A DNA stretch of 64,000 bases from Heliocidaris erythrogramma (taxonomy: Eukaryota; Echinodermata; Echinoidea; Camarodonta; Echinometridae), in assembly GCA_025617745.1 (NCBI GenBank), contig CM046871.1, forward strand, positions 32,743,579 to 32,807,578, given 5' to 3'. Numbering within the stretch: the stretch's first letter is position 1; every line of letters starts with the position of its first letter. A program made the position numbers and the translations under genes. The notes under the pieces are model-generated. The model ran no database searches and was not told the DNA's origin. It saw only the letters and a list, made by a program, of their open reading frames with translations. Below, piece by piece: positions 1-12,200 of the stretch.

Positions 1-369
1 ATACCAAATTCCAGCAATTATATCTTGCTTTATGATATTTTATTTCCTTCTTACCACAAAAATTACACTATCAGTAACCATTCTTGGTCTAATAATTTTT
101 TCCATGGCTGTATCTTAAAAAGATATCCCATGAAAGGTGAAAATACTAAAGCATATACAAACTATGATCTAATTACTCTGACAAAAAAAGGAGGATAACT
201 AGAATGACTGATTGATATCTTTGTCAGTTTGTTGACTTAGTTTAGAAAAAATTGATCAAGTAATTGATGGCAAGTTTGATTACAGGTTCGATTGATTTTA
301 TTCTAGATTGTTTGATCAATTGACTGATTCTAGATCAAGTGATTGGTTTCTTGATCAAGTGAGTGAATG

Positions 370-735
370 AGTGCTTTCAGCAACGCTGCGCCAACACTTT
401 GGAACTCTCTTCCTTTCCAGCTCCGGGATGCACCATCTGTTCACAATTTCAAGAAATCTCTGAAGACATACATGTTTACCTTAATGAAATAATTTTAGTT
501 ATGGTTATTGAAATGTTAAGATAATTTTTGAATACATCTATCATGTTCTAATTATTGTCATTACATTAATTTCAATTCTGATATCACTATATGATTATTG
601 TACCTTAAGTTGATATGTTTATAAATTATGTTTATAAATTATGTTTACTTTGTTATTAAAGCGCATAGAGACAATTTTGTATTTTGCGCTATATAAGCAT
701 CTTATTATTATTATTGTTATTATCAGTTTGGATTG
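370..735 (+). mobile_element. Non-LTR retrotransposon (LINE) 3' fragment
   Basis: Bases 370-492 read SAFSNAAPTLWNSLPFQLRD, then APSVHNFKKSLKTYMF, ending in TAA. The pattern 'F..AAP.LWN.LP..(L/I)R....L..FK..LKT.(L/M)F' is the familiar C-terminal end of ORF2 in CR1/L2-like LINEs. The following 3' region ends GCGCATAGAGACAATT..GCGCTATATAA and an ATT-rich tail, as is usual for this group. It is 5'-truncated and non-functional. Confidence 0.7.
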
Positions 736-1159
736 AATTTTATATTTTGATTGAATGCTTGCTTAATTATTTGATTGAATGATTGCTGGATTTGTAGCTT
801 TATTGCCTTCTTGACTTAATCAACCAAGTGATTGCTTCATTGATTGATTACAAGATTGGTTTAATGATTTCTGGATTAATTGATTGATTGATTCATTCAT
901 TGTGTATTTGATTGATGGATAGTTAGATTGGTCAAATGATTGATTGTAAAAGTAATTGATTTATTGATCGATGGATTAATATGAATTGGGATTGATAAGC
1001 CATTTGATTGTTTCATTTACTGGTCGACATGTAATTTGATGAAATGATTGGTTGCTTGGTTGATAACTGATTGATAGGTTGATTGATTGATCAACTTATT
1101 GATTCACAGATTCACTGATTGAGTAATAAAATTATGGATCATGCAGTGGATTAATTTGT

Positions 1160-1797
1160 TGTTGAATTCACGAAGTGGCACAATGCCAAAAATAGCGTAA
1201 AGTATCAAATTTCACTTTTTAAATTTTTAGCATCTATTTACAATCATTTATTACATAACAAAGTTTCAAGTATGAATTTTGATTGATTCTGCAAAAAAAA
1301 TGGTATAATTGATTTGATGCAAACCTCAAAAAGGCCAACCATTTAATTCACGAAGTGACACAAACATTTTTTACGTAATGGTGAATGGAGCGCACGTATG
1401 AATAAATAGCGCGCACAGTACACACGCGCATCCAGTGTATCACTTTGTGAAAAAGTAAAAAGCGAATTAATGTGTAGTGCGCGGCACAGACCGTCATGTC
1501 TCTTTGCGAATACAAAAACACATACGGTGTGTACCAGATTACCCATATTTTTTTGTCACGAAGTGGCACAAAGTGACACAAATGTTTGCAGCCTTGCTCT
1601 GCTAACATTCACATGAACAACTCTATTTTTTAACATGTTCTTAACAATGTTCTTAACATATATTTATATGATTTATCAAATTTAACTCATATCAACAAGT
1701 CAAATTTGCTGTTTTAAATATGCAAAAATTTGGATCGCGTTTTTCTCAGAATGCGTTTTGAAAGATCCGCGGGAGGTTGTGCCACTTTTTGAATTCA
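1160..1797. mobile_element. Probable non-autonomous DNA transposon, 640 bp
   Basis: The left end TTGAATTCACGAAGTGGCAC and the right end GTGCCACTTTTTGAATTCAG are imperfect inverted repeats. The word CACGAAGTG(G/A)CACAA recurs inside at about 1349 and 1557. No coding remnant was recognised. Confidence 0.45.
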
Positions 1798-2277
1798 GCG
1801 ACGAATTAATTGAGGTATTATACATTACATTGATAAACTAATGGATATTTGGATTGATTAATTGATTGATTGTTGTTGTGTTATGTAAGAATTTTCCTTT
1901 TTGTTCGTTTAGAACTTACATGCATACATTTTCATCATTCAAATGGTGAATGGTGGTACCTTTAACATGCCCACGAGGTGCTCTCCAAAAATAGTTTTTG
2001 AGCAGAAGTGCAGGGTGTTTGAGGAAGGATCTGCAGCGGTGTCTTTCATTACCCCCTAATCTACAGGAAGTGCTACCTTTCACCTCTCATTTCTTCAGGC
2101 TGAATGAAGCCATGAGGATGTAACATGCCTAAACATCTACTCAAACACTTAGATCAATCCAGGATGTTATCATTTTACAATTGCCTGATTAGGCCACTGG
2201 GCAACAAGGTCCTTCAAAACTTGCCCCCATTGTAAAGCTCGATCACCTGCCTGAAGTGAAGAAGACTGATATTGGAT

Positions 2278-2433
2278 ATATGATTATTATCATAGCATTA
2301 TTATTGATAATGATATTAATGATTGATAATGATAGTGATAATAATGATGATGATAATGCTAATAGAGATGATGATGATGATGATGATGATATTAATAATA
2401 ATGATAATAATAGTAATAATAGTGATGATAATA

Positions 2434-2474
<41 letters not shown>

Positions 2475-2493
2475 CATAATAATCATAATAATC

Positions 2494-2526
<33 letters not shown>

Positions 2527-2527
2527 G
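2278..2527. repeat. ATN trinucleotide microsatellite (GAT/AAT)
   Basis: GAT-rich then AAT-rich triplets run about 250 bases. Translations of it (poly-Asn/Asp or poly-Ile) are artefacts of the repeat. Confidence 0.9.
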
Positions 2528-3166
2528 CAAAAATTAAAGAAGACAAGAAATCAGGAGAAGATGAAGAAATAGAAGTTAAAATGAAGAATAAGAATGAAAC
2601 AAACTCACCTATATTTCTCAAACAAGTAGTAAGTACATAGTATTTGAGCACAATCTATGATTATGTATGAATATAGTATACAGTCAGAAATATGATAAAA
2701 AGAAGGAAAATATGATGAGAAGGAGAGATAGAAACGTACAAATTAGAAAGTAATAAAACAAAATAGAAAGGGAAGAGTGTAAGTTGATACATACTGTAGT
2801 AAAACATAAAATGCAAAATCAATGGGCAAAATTAATGCCATGAAGAGAATTTCTTTTTTTAAATTGTATTTACATTACTGTAATGCTGGTGGCAATCAAA
2901 TTTCCACGATTTTATGTGGATCAGACTTAATAAATTATCAATTATTATCAATTAATGATAATGATTTTAACAAAGAGGATGAAATACATGTACAGTGTAC
3001 TTGCAATTGATATGTTTATGATATATTGTTACAAAGGCAGAGGTTATTTTTTTATCTTTACTGCAGGAAAAGGTCATTTCATTTGACTTTTTTGTTTCTT
3101 GACAATGTCATGATGGTGAGATAAATATATATAACAAGAGGCCTGTCTATTTATTCTTTGCTGCAG

Positions 3167-3233
3167 GTGTGAAGGAAGGATATATCAATACAGGATAGTT
3201 CCTGATTCAGAAGGGCCAGGATTTCTCATGAAG
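3167..3233 (+). CDS. INPP5D/INPPL1-like: SHIP exon 1 in window: SH2 domain, central strands
   Basis: The exon follows a CTGCAG acceptor and ends AAG before GTAAGAT. The second base starts the frame, and the first base completes a codon from an exon outside the window. The 22 codons read CEGRIYQYRIVPDSEG and then PGFLMK. The YxYRI(L/V)P stretch is the central SH2 beta strand as in SHIP proteins. The phospho-tyrosine-binding FLVR motif should be in the preceding exon and is not seen in bases 1-3166. It joins exon 2 in phase 0 across a 27.8 kb intron. Confidence 0.85.
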
Positions 3234-6200
3234 GTAAGATATTCCAACGATTCTACGGTACATGCCCAGGTAATAATAACTTCGTGGTCAATTTGTATCA
3301 ATAATCGAGCTCCCAACTTCACCCTTAGCCCAATTGTTATTAAAAGAAGACACCACTGACAAATTTTAGCACTTTTACAATTTTTAATGTTAGAAAACTA
3401 GTCAGATTGACCAAAAAACTCATCGCTCAGGTCGATAAAATCATAGATCTCGATTTAAAAAAAATAAATATTACAATATCTACTCGTACGAGCCGCAGAA
3501 ATCCGTTACGTCACTGCAGCACTACTGCAAAAACCACGGCAAATCACGGTAATGCCGATTTGGAGCAATACACAGATCGCTTTCACAGCACCTATAAAAA
3601 TGCTATTTGTGAGACAATTATGTATGACAAAAAGAAAATGTCATTAATTTTTCAGTTTTTTGTATTTTTGAATATTATCTGGTGAAAAAATATAGTGCTT
3701 TAGCAAAATTTCTTCACAATTTATCGAATTAATAAAATTAAAATTGGCACTACTGTTTGTCAGCAAGCTGCATTGTTTACGTTCTTACGTTCGCGATATA
3801 GATAGCAAGTACGACATTAACATAAATTCCTGGTTAATCTTCAAGTAAAATCTGATCACATTCTTCAATAAGCTTGTAATCTAAGCTAAGGAGATGAATG
3901 AGGGATTTTCTGGGCGAAGAAAGAGTGCTTGCTTGTAAAGATTTTGTGGGAGAATATGGTTGGTACAGCGTCGGGCTTTAGCAGCTTCAGTGGGTTTGTA
4001 TCCCAGGCACACGGCTTGTAGGTTGGTCTCGAACGCCAAAACGTGGTCTTCACAGACCACTCGAAAACGGGAATAAATGTACGTTTTGACGTTGAATTTG
4101 GTTGTTCCAATGTTCCTTATCCATACAGCACACCTTTCTCTATCCTTCTTCGGATCAGGGATGGCAAAAAAGGATTTTACCGGACAATTTCACGACGATT
4201 CGAACAGTAAATTGCTTGGCACAACGGCATTTTTGCAACTCCACGAATATGTATGCATGCTATATGCGCTATCGTCTGCTTTTACGGACGCGTAACGCAC
4301 ACGCATTGTGGTGGAAACTCAAAGTGCTGCAATGACGTGACAGCTTTGGCCGACACGAGCCAATTTGCGTATCGACAGTGGCAAAAACATACTTTTTATA
4401 TCAAAATATACGCACTTGTAGGCTGTTCAAATAGTACAATTTCGATACTGATTAGTTCCTAGGGACATGCAGAACAACATATTTTTTCAAAATTTGCCAG
4501 TGGTGTCTTCTTTTAAAGATAAAGTAGAGTTCTGGCCATGCAATTACATTGTGAAAGAAACTTTCTCAAAGCAATGGGAAAGGTTGACCATGTCCACATA
4601 AGAGTTGTTCTATACTGTGTTATTTTTGAATTATCAAATTAGATATTAAAAATTAAAGAAGTTGACCCAATCTCGCTGAAAAGCACCTGTACTGCACACA
4701 GAAATGGGTATATGGGACTACACACACACACAAGTGGCATGAATGTTCAGCCGGAACATTTCAGCTATTTATTTCCAGTGATATTTCGAATATGGGGGCA
4801 TTTGAAGAGCAATCTTTTTCAGGGGTTTTGTCTACTATGATCTTCCAAACTGTGTGTAGTCCCATATACCCATTTCTGTGTGCAGTACAGGTGCAAATTA
4901 TTTTTCACCTTTCCCAGAAACTCAACCTTCTCTTTAACCATCACTCTCACCCTCAGACATTTTTCCATGTACACTCTACTGCATGTGCAGTTTTTGGCAA
5001 GGTCCCCCAAATTATTGTCTATTTTTATAAAGATTATGAAAAGCGAGGTACTAGAGTTCTAAGCTGTTGTAATTATCTTTTCAAGATTTGTTTGTTAGAC
5101 AAGTGAAAGATGAAGAATGATTGAGATCCCCTTGCTGTATGTTTGTTTGTTTATCTATGCTGTATTGTTCTACATGTATGTTTGTTTATCTATGATTCTT
5201 CTATAATGGTATATTTATATAGATGTACATGTATTCCATATTTCAATTGGGTAATTACGTATGTGTATGACTTTGTATATTTTTTGTTTTTTAATGTGAA
5301 GAATAATAAAATGAAATAAAATGAAATGAAATGTTTGTAACCCTTGTCATATTTTCAGTGCTTTCAGAGAAGCAACCAGTTGTGTACTTAAGTACAATGT
5401 ACATCCCGTGATGTCATGATCACACTCTTGGTTCCTTGTTATTGTTGGTATTAATACTATTTATTTATTTATTATGATTATTTATTTTGTCGTCTTTATT
5501 TCATACTGCAGGGTTGGCATATTCAGTTGAAGCAAAACTGCTTTCCAAAGGCACCCTGCATTTTAACAAATCATTCTGCAGAAAATACAAAATACATAAC
5601 ACTTACATGTAGGTAACATGGTAAATTACAAAAAAATGGAGAGTGAATTAATGGTATTATAAAATGTACATATTTGAAAAGCAATTTTATAATTCCATTG
5701 AGTCAGGATTTAAAGCTTTGCATGGATTTAAAAACTTATAAAGGGATGTACATGTCTGAGCATTACAAGGGAGTGCATTAAATAAACTGGCTCGAACAAA
5801 TGCAAAATAATTTCTTTTATATTCTGTCCTTTTTGTTACTTTAAATAACTGCTGCAAGCATACAATTTCAGGTACATTGTACAAATATTACTTTCCCATT
5901 ATGATGGTATATTATATGAAAGAGTATTCTGAAACAATTATAGCTTTTTAGTATTATGCTGCTTCTGGAGTGATGTTTTCTTTAATTTCAGACCAAGAGT
6001 GAATGTGGTTTTTTTCTGATAGTTTCACAGCATTTTATGATAAGAGATATGACTGTAATGGGAAATTTTATTGGTTTAATTTCCACAGTTTCCTGCTGTT
6101 CTCCAGGCAAGTTATTTTCAATATTCTTGAAAAGGAAGGAGAAATGAAACAGAAAGTGAAAGAATGAAGCATTTATGTCCAAATTGAAAGTCATTCAGAT

Positions 6201-9200
6201 TCATATCTGATTAAGCTTCAATAACTAGAGTGAAACAAAGACACGTTTACAGCACTATTTAACACATGTACATGTACATGTATGTACATATATATGATGC
6301 AGAAAAGGGTTAAAGAATATTAATGTACAGGAGCATGAATATCAAGAAGTATTACTCCCCAAAATCCAAGATGAATTTGTAGATCATTTCATGCTGTCTG
6401 TCCTGTGTGAATTTGTAGATGAAAACAGGCATAACAGAAGAGAGTATTATTTTTTGTAGATGATTGTCAGACTTCCCATATTGCACAATTCAAATACAGG
6501 AAAATTTTCAACAATCATCTGAATGAACTATACTACATGACTACATGTATATGTGACCCTCCACCAAAAAACGACCAATAAGTCGCAATGGGAGTTTTGA
6601 AGTAAACGGCTAAAAAAGGTTGCTTGGGGTGGAAATTTCTATTTTAAGTTTTTGGTATTTTCTGAAAGTTAATTTATTAATCTACCATCTGACAAAATTT
6701 TGGGGTAAAATACCATGCTGAAATATGTTTTTACTCTCATTCAAAATGACCTTTTTTTCTTGGATATGCAACCTTTGTGAGTCAGTTTGCTGGGATCGTA
6801 CTTCACATTGCTTTTCTGGTATAGCTCAAAAACTATGCACTGTCTGATATTCAAAATCTACAGAAAGAAAGAAATATATCTATTCTAAAGGTATGGAAAG
6901 TTTTAACCCAATCTAATGAGTACTTCACAGTGTAGGCTTTGGAGTTTTGACTCAACCTTTTGTGCAACAAACAATAGGACACAGATTAGGTGCTCTTAAA
7001 TGGTCACTCTTCTTTAGAGCCTGTTTTCTCTGTTTTGGTCATTAGCCTGTCTGACACTCTGACATTCTCACTGTAATCTATAAGGGTTTGCTTAGTCTAT
7101 GCAAGACAAGTTACAATGTATATCAGTTACTGCTGAAATTTAAAAACCCCAATTTCCGACTTATTGCTTGTTTTGTGGTGGAGGGTCACATATTAGAAGT
7201 CTAGAGTCAATGACTTATTGTAAAATATAAAACACCAGAGGGGGCTGTTCCATTTTGATCACACATTTGATTAGCAAATTGGTGCAAGTGCTACAGCATG
7301 AGAGAGAATGTATGGGATTCTCTGGTGTCACACAGTGTATTTATTTGACATGCAATGCTATAAGAAAAAAATGCGCAAATCTGTTACATTTTTCTTGTCC
7401 AAACCTCTAGCAAATTGCCCTTGTGTCTTTCTTAAATGCAACCACGGACATATTTTGAGATATTGTGTCTGATTGGATAGATATTTGTTGTCTTATTTTA
7501 CTTTAACTCTGTGTTAAAGTATATGAGTTAACAACCTTCTGGCTCCAAACGGACGATATGTAGGTTGGTTCAGGGACCAGTGTTGAAGTTAGGCGTTCAT
7601 TTAGTGTAAAGGAATTGACCACTGAACAATTGCTGTCAGAGCATGGTAGAACCCACAACACCAATGGAAATGTGGTTGATTAGTCTGATCGGTTAAATGT
7701 TAGCATCTTGTCCTGCTGTTTCATGTAGCCATTTACGGATTCTAATTTTTGTAGTTAACCTTGGCAACCAAATTTATTGATACCCTTGAAAGTGAAACAA
7801 CAATAACGGCAACAAAAAGAAAAATATCTCACAACACTTCATTACTTGCGTTTTACAGGAATTTTCAAATGTTATATGAAAGAAGAAGATTGTCAAAAGT
7901 TGTCAAATGTCCATCCGTGACTGACCGATCAGGCTCTAATATGAGTCATACTGGTTAGACATACAGTTGTAGAGAGAGAGATGTCATGTGAGTGATTCAG
8001 GAAATGGTCACCTGGTGAGGCACGAGAGATGACCAGTCTGTCTGTCTCACCAGTTTACAGCTTGACCAGTTTGATGCTGATGAGTGACCAATACTCTTTC
8101 ATGTATATTAGGATATGAACTGTATTTCAAAAGCATGTACATGTCCGTTTGCAGGTACAATCCTTCCTCAGTCGTAATGCATAACACACTGAATCATATT
8201 TATTTAAGACTGTAGAGACTGCTCTCCATAGGCCCTATACAACCATGTACATGTACATTGTAACTGCTCCGTACTCAGCCAGATACTGACAAAGTTAAGC
8301 AAGGCTCAAGGCTTTCTAGCATTGTCTCATAAGTGTTAAAATAAACTCGATTGCCCATGCGCGCGCTCAAAGAAAATATATGATTGGATTGGATTCCGTG
8401 GGCACGGACGCTTAAAAAACCCAGGAGGGGGTTTAAACCATGGTTTAAATCATGGTTTAAACCAAACCTCCTTTGTGAATTCGGGCCTGTGCCTGCAGAT
8501 AAAGTACTAGAATTTAGTCTTTAAGTATGTTTAAAGCTGAAATTCTATTTTTAAGAAAGCCATTCGTACATGTACTCTATTAAAGGGATAGTTCACCCTG
8601 ACAATAAGTTGGTTTTAATAAAAGCAGAAAAATAAGAGAAAAATATTGGTGAAGGTTTGACAAAAATCCATCAAGGAATAAGAGAGTTATGGGTGTTTTA
8701 AGGTTTAAATTTGTGACGTCATATGCGAGCAGCTACCCCATACGTCATGTAATATAAATTCTATAAATTCCCATTTTTCAATGGTTCATGATGACTGAAG
8801 ATATTTTTCTTAGAGGAGCGGGTATGAAATGATGTTTAAGATGTTATATTGAATGCACAAGTAACACCATTTCCATTTTTCTGAGAAAATGTTATTTTCT
8901 GGAATTTATATCACATGACACATGGGGGAGCTGCTCGCATGTGACGTCACAAAATCAAAACTTTAAAAATCCATAACTCCATAATTCTTTAACGGATTTT
9001 CGCCAAACCTTCACTGATATGTTTCTTTTGTTTCTCTGCATTTATTAAAACCAACTTTACGTCAGGGTGAACTATCCCTTTAATGATATTAAAAGTAATA
9101 GTAATGGTGGCTACATAATGCTCATGTCTGTCATGCTGTGACACTCTTGGGGCTCCAACATTATTACCCAGGTCTTAGCTGAGCAGTGAATTAACACGTA

Positions 9201-12200
9201 GTGCATATCGCAATCGGTACCAATTCATACTTGGATGGAGAGTGGCTAGAAACATGGATTAAAGAGAAGGTTGAGTTCTGGGAAAGATGAAAAATAATTT
9301 GTGAGCTTTCTCGTTCTTTTTATGTGAGTTTGGAAGATTATCATAGTAGATTGCTCTTTGAATGCCCTCACGTTCAAAATATGACAAGAAACGTTCAAAA
9401 TATGACAAGAAACAGCTGAAAGGTTCAGGCCGAAGATTTGTGTGTAGTCCCATATACACATTTCTGTGTGGAGTGCATGTGACTCTCTGCAGGATTGAGC
9501 CAATTTCTTATCATTTTGGTGATTCCAAAACCTTTCAGCATACGCCAATTCTTATGAGCTTATAATCAACCTTTCCTAATTGCTTTGAGACGGTTTCTTT
9601 CTCAATACAATCTCATGACCAGAACTCAACTTTATCTAATTTAATGCAAGGATGGGATTCATACCCTCAACCTTTGATTAAGAGTCAAGTGAATGAACCG
9701 TTATACCATGACACCTCCACAAAACAAACTAGAAAGGCCGTCAAAGGCGGCAGACCGACGCCTTAGCGGCGCTACAGATCGAGTAGTTGCATTCTTTCCC
9801 TAATCGATTCTTTTCTGTCACTAAATTTTATATTTTATATTTTTCTCTTTTCTTATCGCAATAAAGACTTCCAGATTTGGCATAATCTACTATTTAATAC
9901 ATGCATGTAAAATATTATGGTTACTTGTTGTTATTATTATGTAATTTGGCACAATGATACTGCATGTTTGTGTATTTTACCTTGATTATTGTGAAAAATG
10001 TTATTTTTAAAAAGGAAGTAATAAAATATTCTTAAAAACAAAAAAAAACTATCCGAAATGAAGTTCCTATAACCGATCATCACCAAAATCTAATCGATTC
10101 TTTTCCTAATCGATTCTTTCCTGTCACTATCCGAACATTCCCTGAAAATTTGGTGCAAATCCGTTCACCCGTTCTCTAGTTATCTTGTACACAAACAAAC
10201 AAACAAACACACAAACAAACAAACAAAAAAACAAACAAACAAACAAACAAACAAACATACGGAGCCCTTTACATAACCCTGCCGATTTTATCGGCGTGGG
10301 TAATTATGCTGCCTTTACTTTTCTTCTAACACTTCTCACACTCGCTCATGAAAAATAGATTAGATTAACACTTAACTGTAAACTGTTGTCTTTTAGTTCC
10401 TTCTAAAGCACATACATGTACAGTGCCAACTTCTCATATTCGCTCATGAAAACTAGATCAGATTAACGGCTTGTATCCTGTTCACGAGTGAAGACTTCCT
10501 GGGGACTGCACCTTGTTGAGACCTGGTTGGTCCAGGATGGTCCAGGAATTAAACTGAATCAAATCACTCATTAAAACTACCAAATGTGGTGGCAGCCCAT
10601 TGGCTAGATTGCTTTCAGGGTACAATCAGGGAAGTGTAACACTTCCCTGGTACAATTGAGAAGAATGTTTTAACTAAACATGATTGGGTGAAATATGCAT
10701 TAAAGCTCATGTACAGTGTTGGTAGCAGAAAGGAAATTTGAAAGAAACATGTTAAATGTAGTCTTATGTTGTTTTTCATGTATCAAAAGATGTTTGTGCG
10801 AGATCATTTGGTATTCCATCAATGATTTCCGGTGAAATTTACCGTAGATACATGTAAGGAACGCTAGACCACCACAATATACTCCCCTACATGTACGTAC
10901 GCTAGGACCTTTCCACCCTGACTGCTCCCCACACAATATCGAGGCTTCTCACGGAGATGTGTGTCACTACATTGTACATTGTGTGTAGGTTTTGAACGCG
11001 TGTATGGTGTATAGTGCACGCTGAAGTTGTTGGGAGTTTATATCCCTGACCCGGCCCCTAAATTATTGTTTGCCTCTCATTTGTGGTTAATATGCCACTT
11101 TATGACATGAAATCTTCACAGCATCTTTGTATTGCTAGTATCTTGCTATTTATTAACAAAAATCCAATAAATCTGACGTAAAGTTTTTGAGGGCTACCAA
11201 AACTGAACATTACCTATAAAGACACACTCAGTAATCTAGTATCAGGGAGTGTTTCATCAAGCATTTTGTCAGTGATTTTTACCGACGACTGTTATAAGCT
11301 ACTGAAATGCTTGCATCTGATTGGCTGAGAGCAAATTTGTCAGTAAAAACCACTGACAAGACACTTGATGAAACGCTCCCCTCATGATTTCACATTGCAT
11401 TGGTTTTGTAAATGTACATATGGCAGTCCAGGGGAGCGTTTCATCAAGCATTTTGTCAGTGATTTTTACTGACAACTGTTATAAGCTACTGAAATCCTTG
11501 CATCTTATTGGCTGAGAGCAGATTTGTCAGTAAAAATCACTGAGAAATCGCTTGATGAAACAGTCCCCTGATCCTTTTACTATAGTGTGGTTTTGTGTGA
11601 AGTCTTAAAGAAATAACAAGTTATAAATCTTGATAAAGAAATAACAAGTTATAAATCTTGATTAAGCTTACATGTACATATGAATACTGGGTTAAATAAT
11701 ATCCTAGAACTGTCAAAACTTTACAAGTCAAATGTCAATATATTATTTTTAAAATATCTACATTTGTGAGAAAATTACAAAGGATGTCAGAAAAGGTGTT
11801 CTCTATGCTTGTATAGGCTTTCGTGGTGAGGAAATACTGTAAGATGAGTTCTACCCCATGGCGTTACCGCAGTGTCAATGCCAGAATACAGAAATTCACT
11901 GGGTTCTAAATCGTGAAAATAAAAGAGGTACATGTATTGGAAGGAACTTTCTGCCAAATTACATATTAAATCCTCATTGGATTTGAAATTCATCAAAATA
12001 TTATATATTGTTGAATGTATTACAGATGTCAATGCACAATGCATTAAATCTTGATTAAACTTACATACATATGAATATATACTGGGTGGTGTTCCATGAT
12101 ATCACAAGATATTTAGTTACCAGTTGTAGATACACAAGCTTATGAGCAGGATCTTAAATATTAAATTGAAATTTTCTCGAAATCTCATCTGGACAGATGT

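Larger units (their letters stand above)
1..3166. other. Intron sequence upstream of exon 1
   Basis: No exon could be recognised, and the missing first half of SH2 is not here. It holds GATT-rich low-complexity sequence (about 240-1120, resuming near 1850), a LINE fragment, a possible TIR element (1160-1797) and a trinucleotide tract. 1880-2270 and 2530-3150 show nothing I can name. Confidence 0.6.

Noticed and set aside
2256..2651. Asn/Asp-rich and Ile-rich frames
   Set aside because: Translations of the ATN microsatellite.
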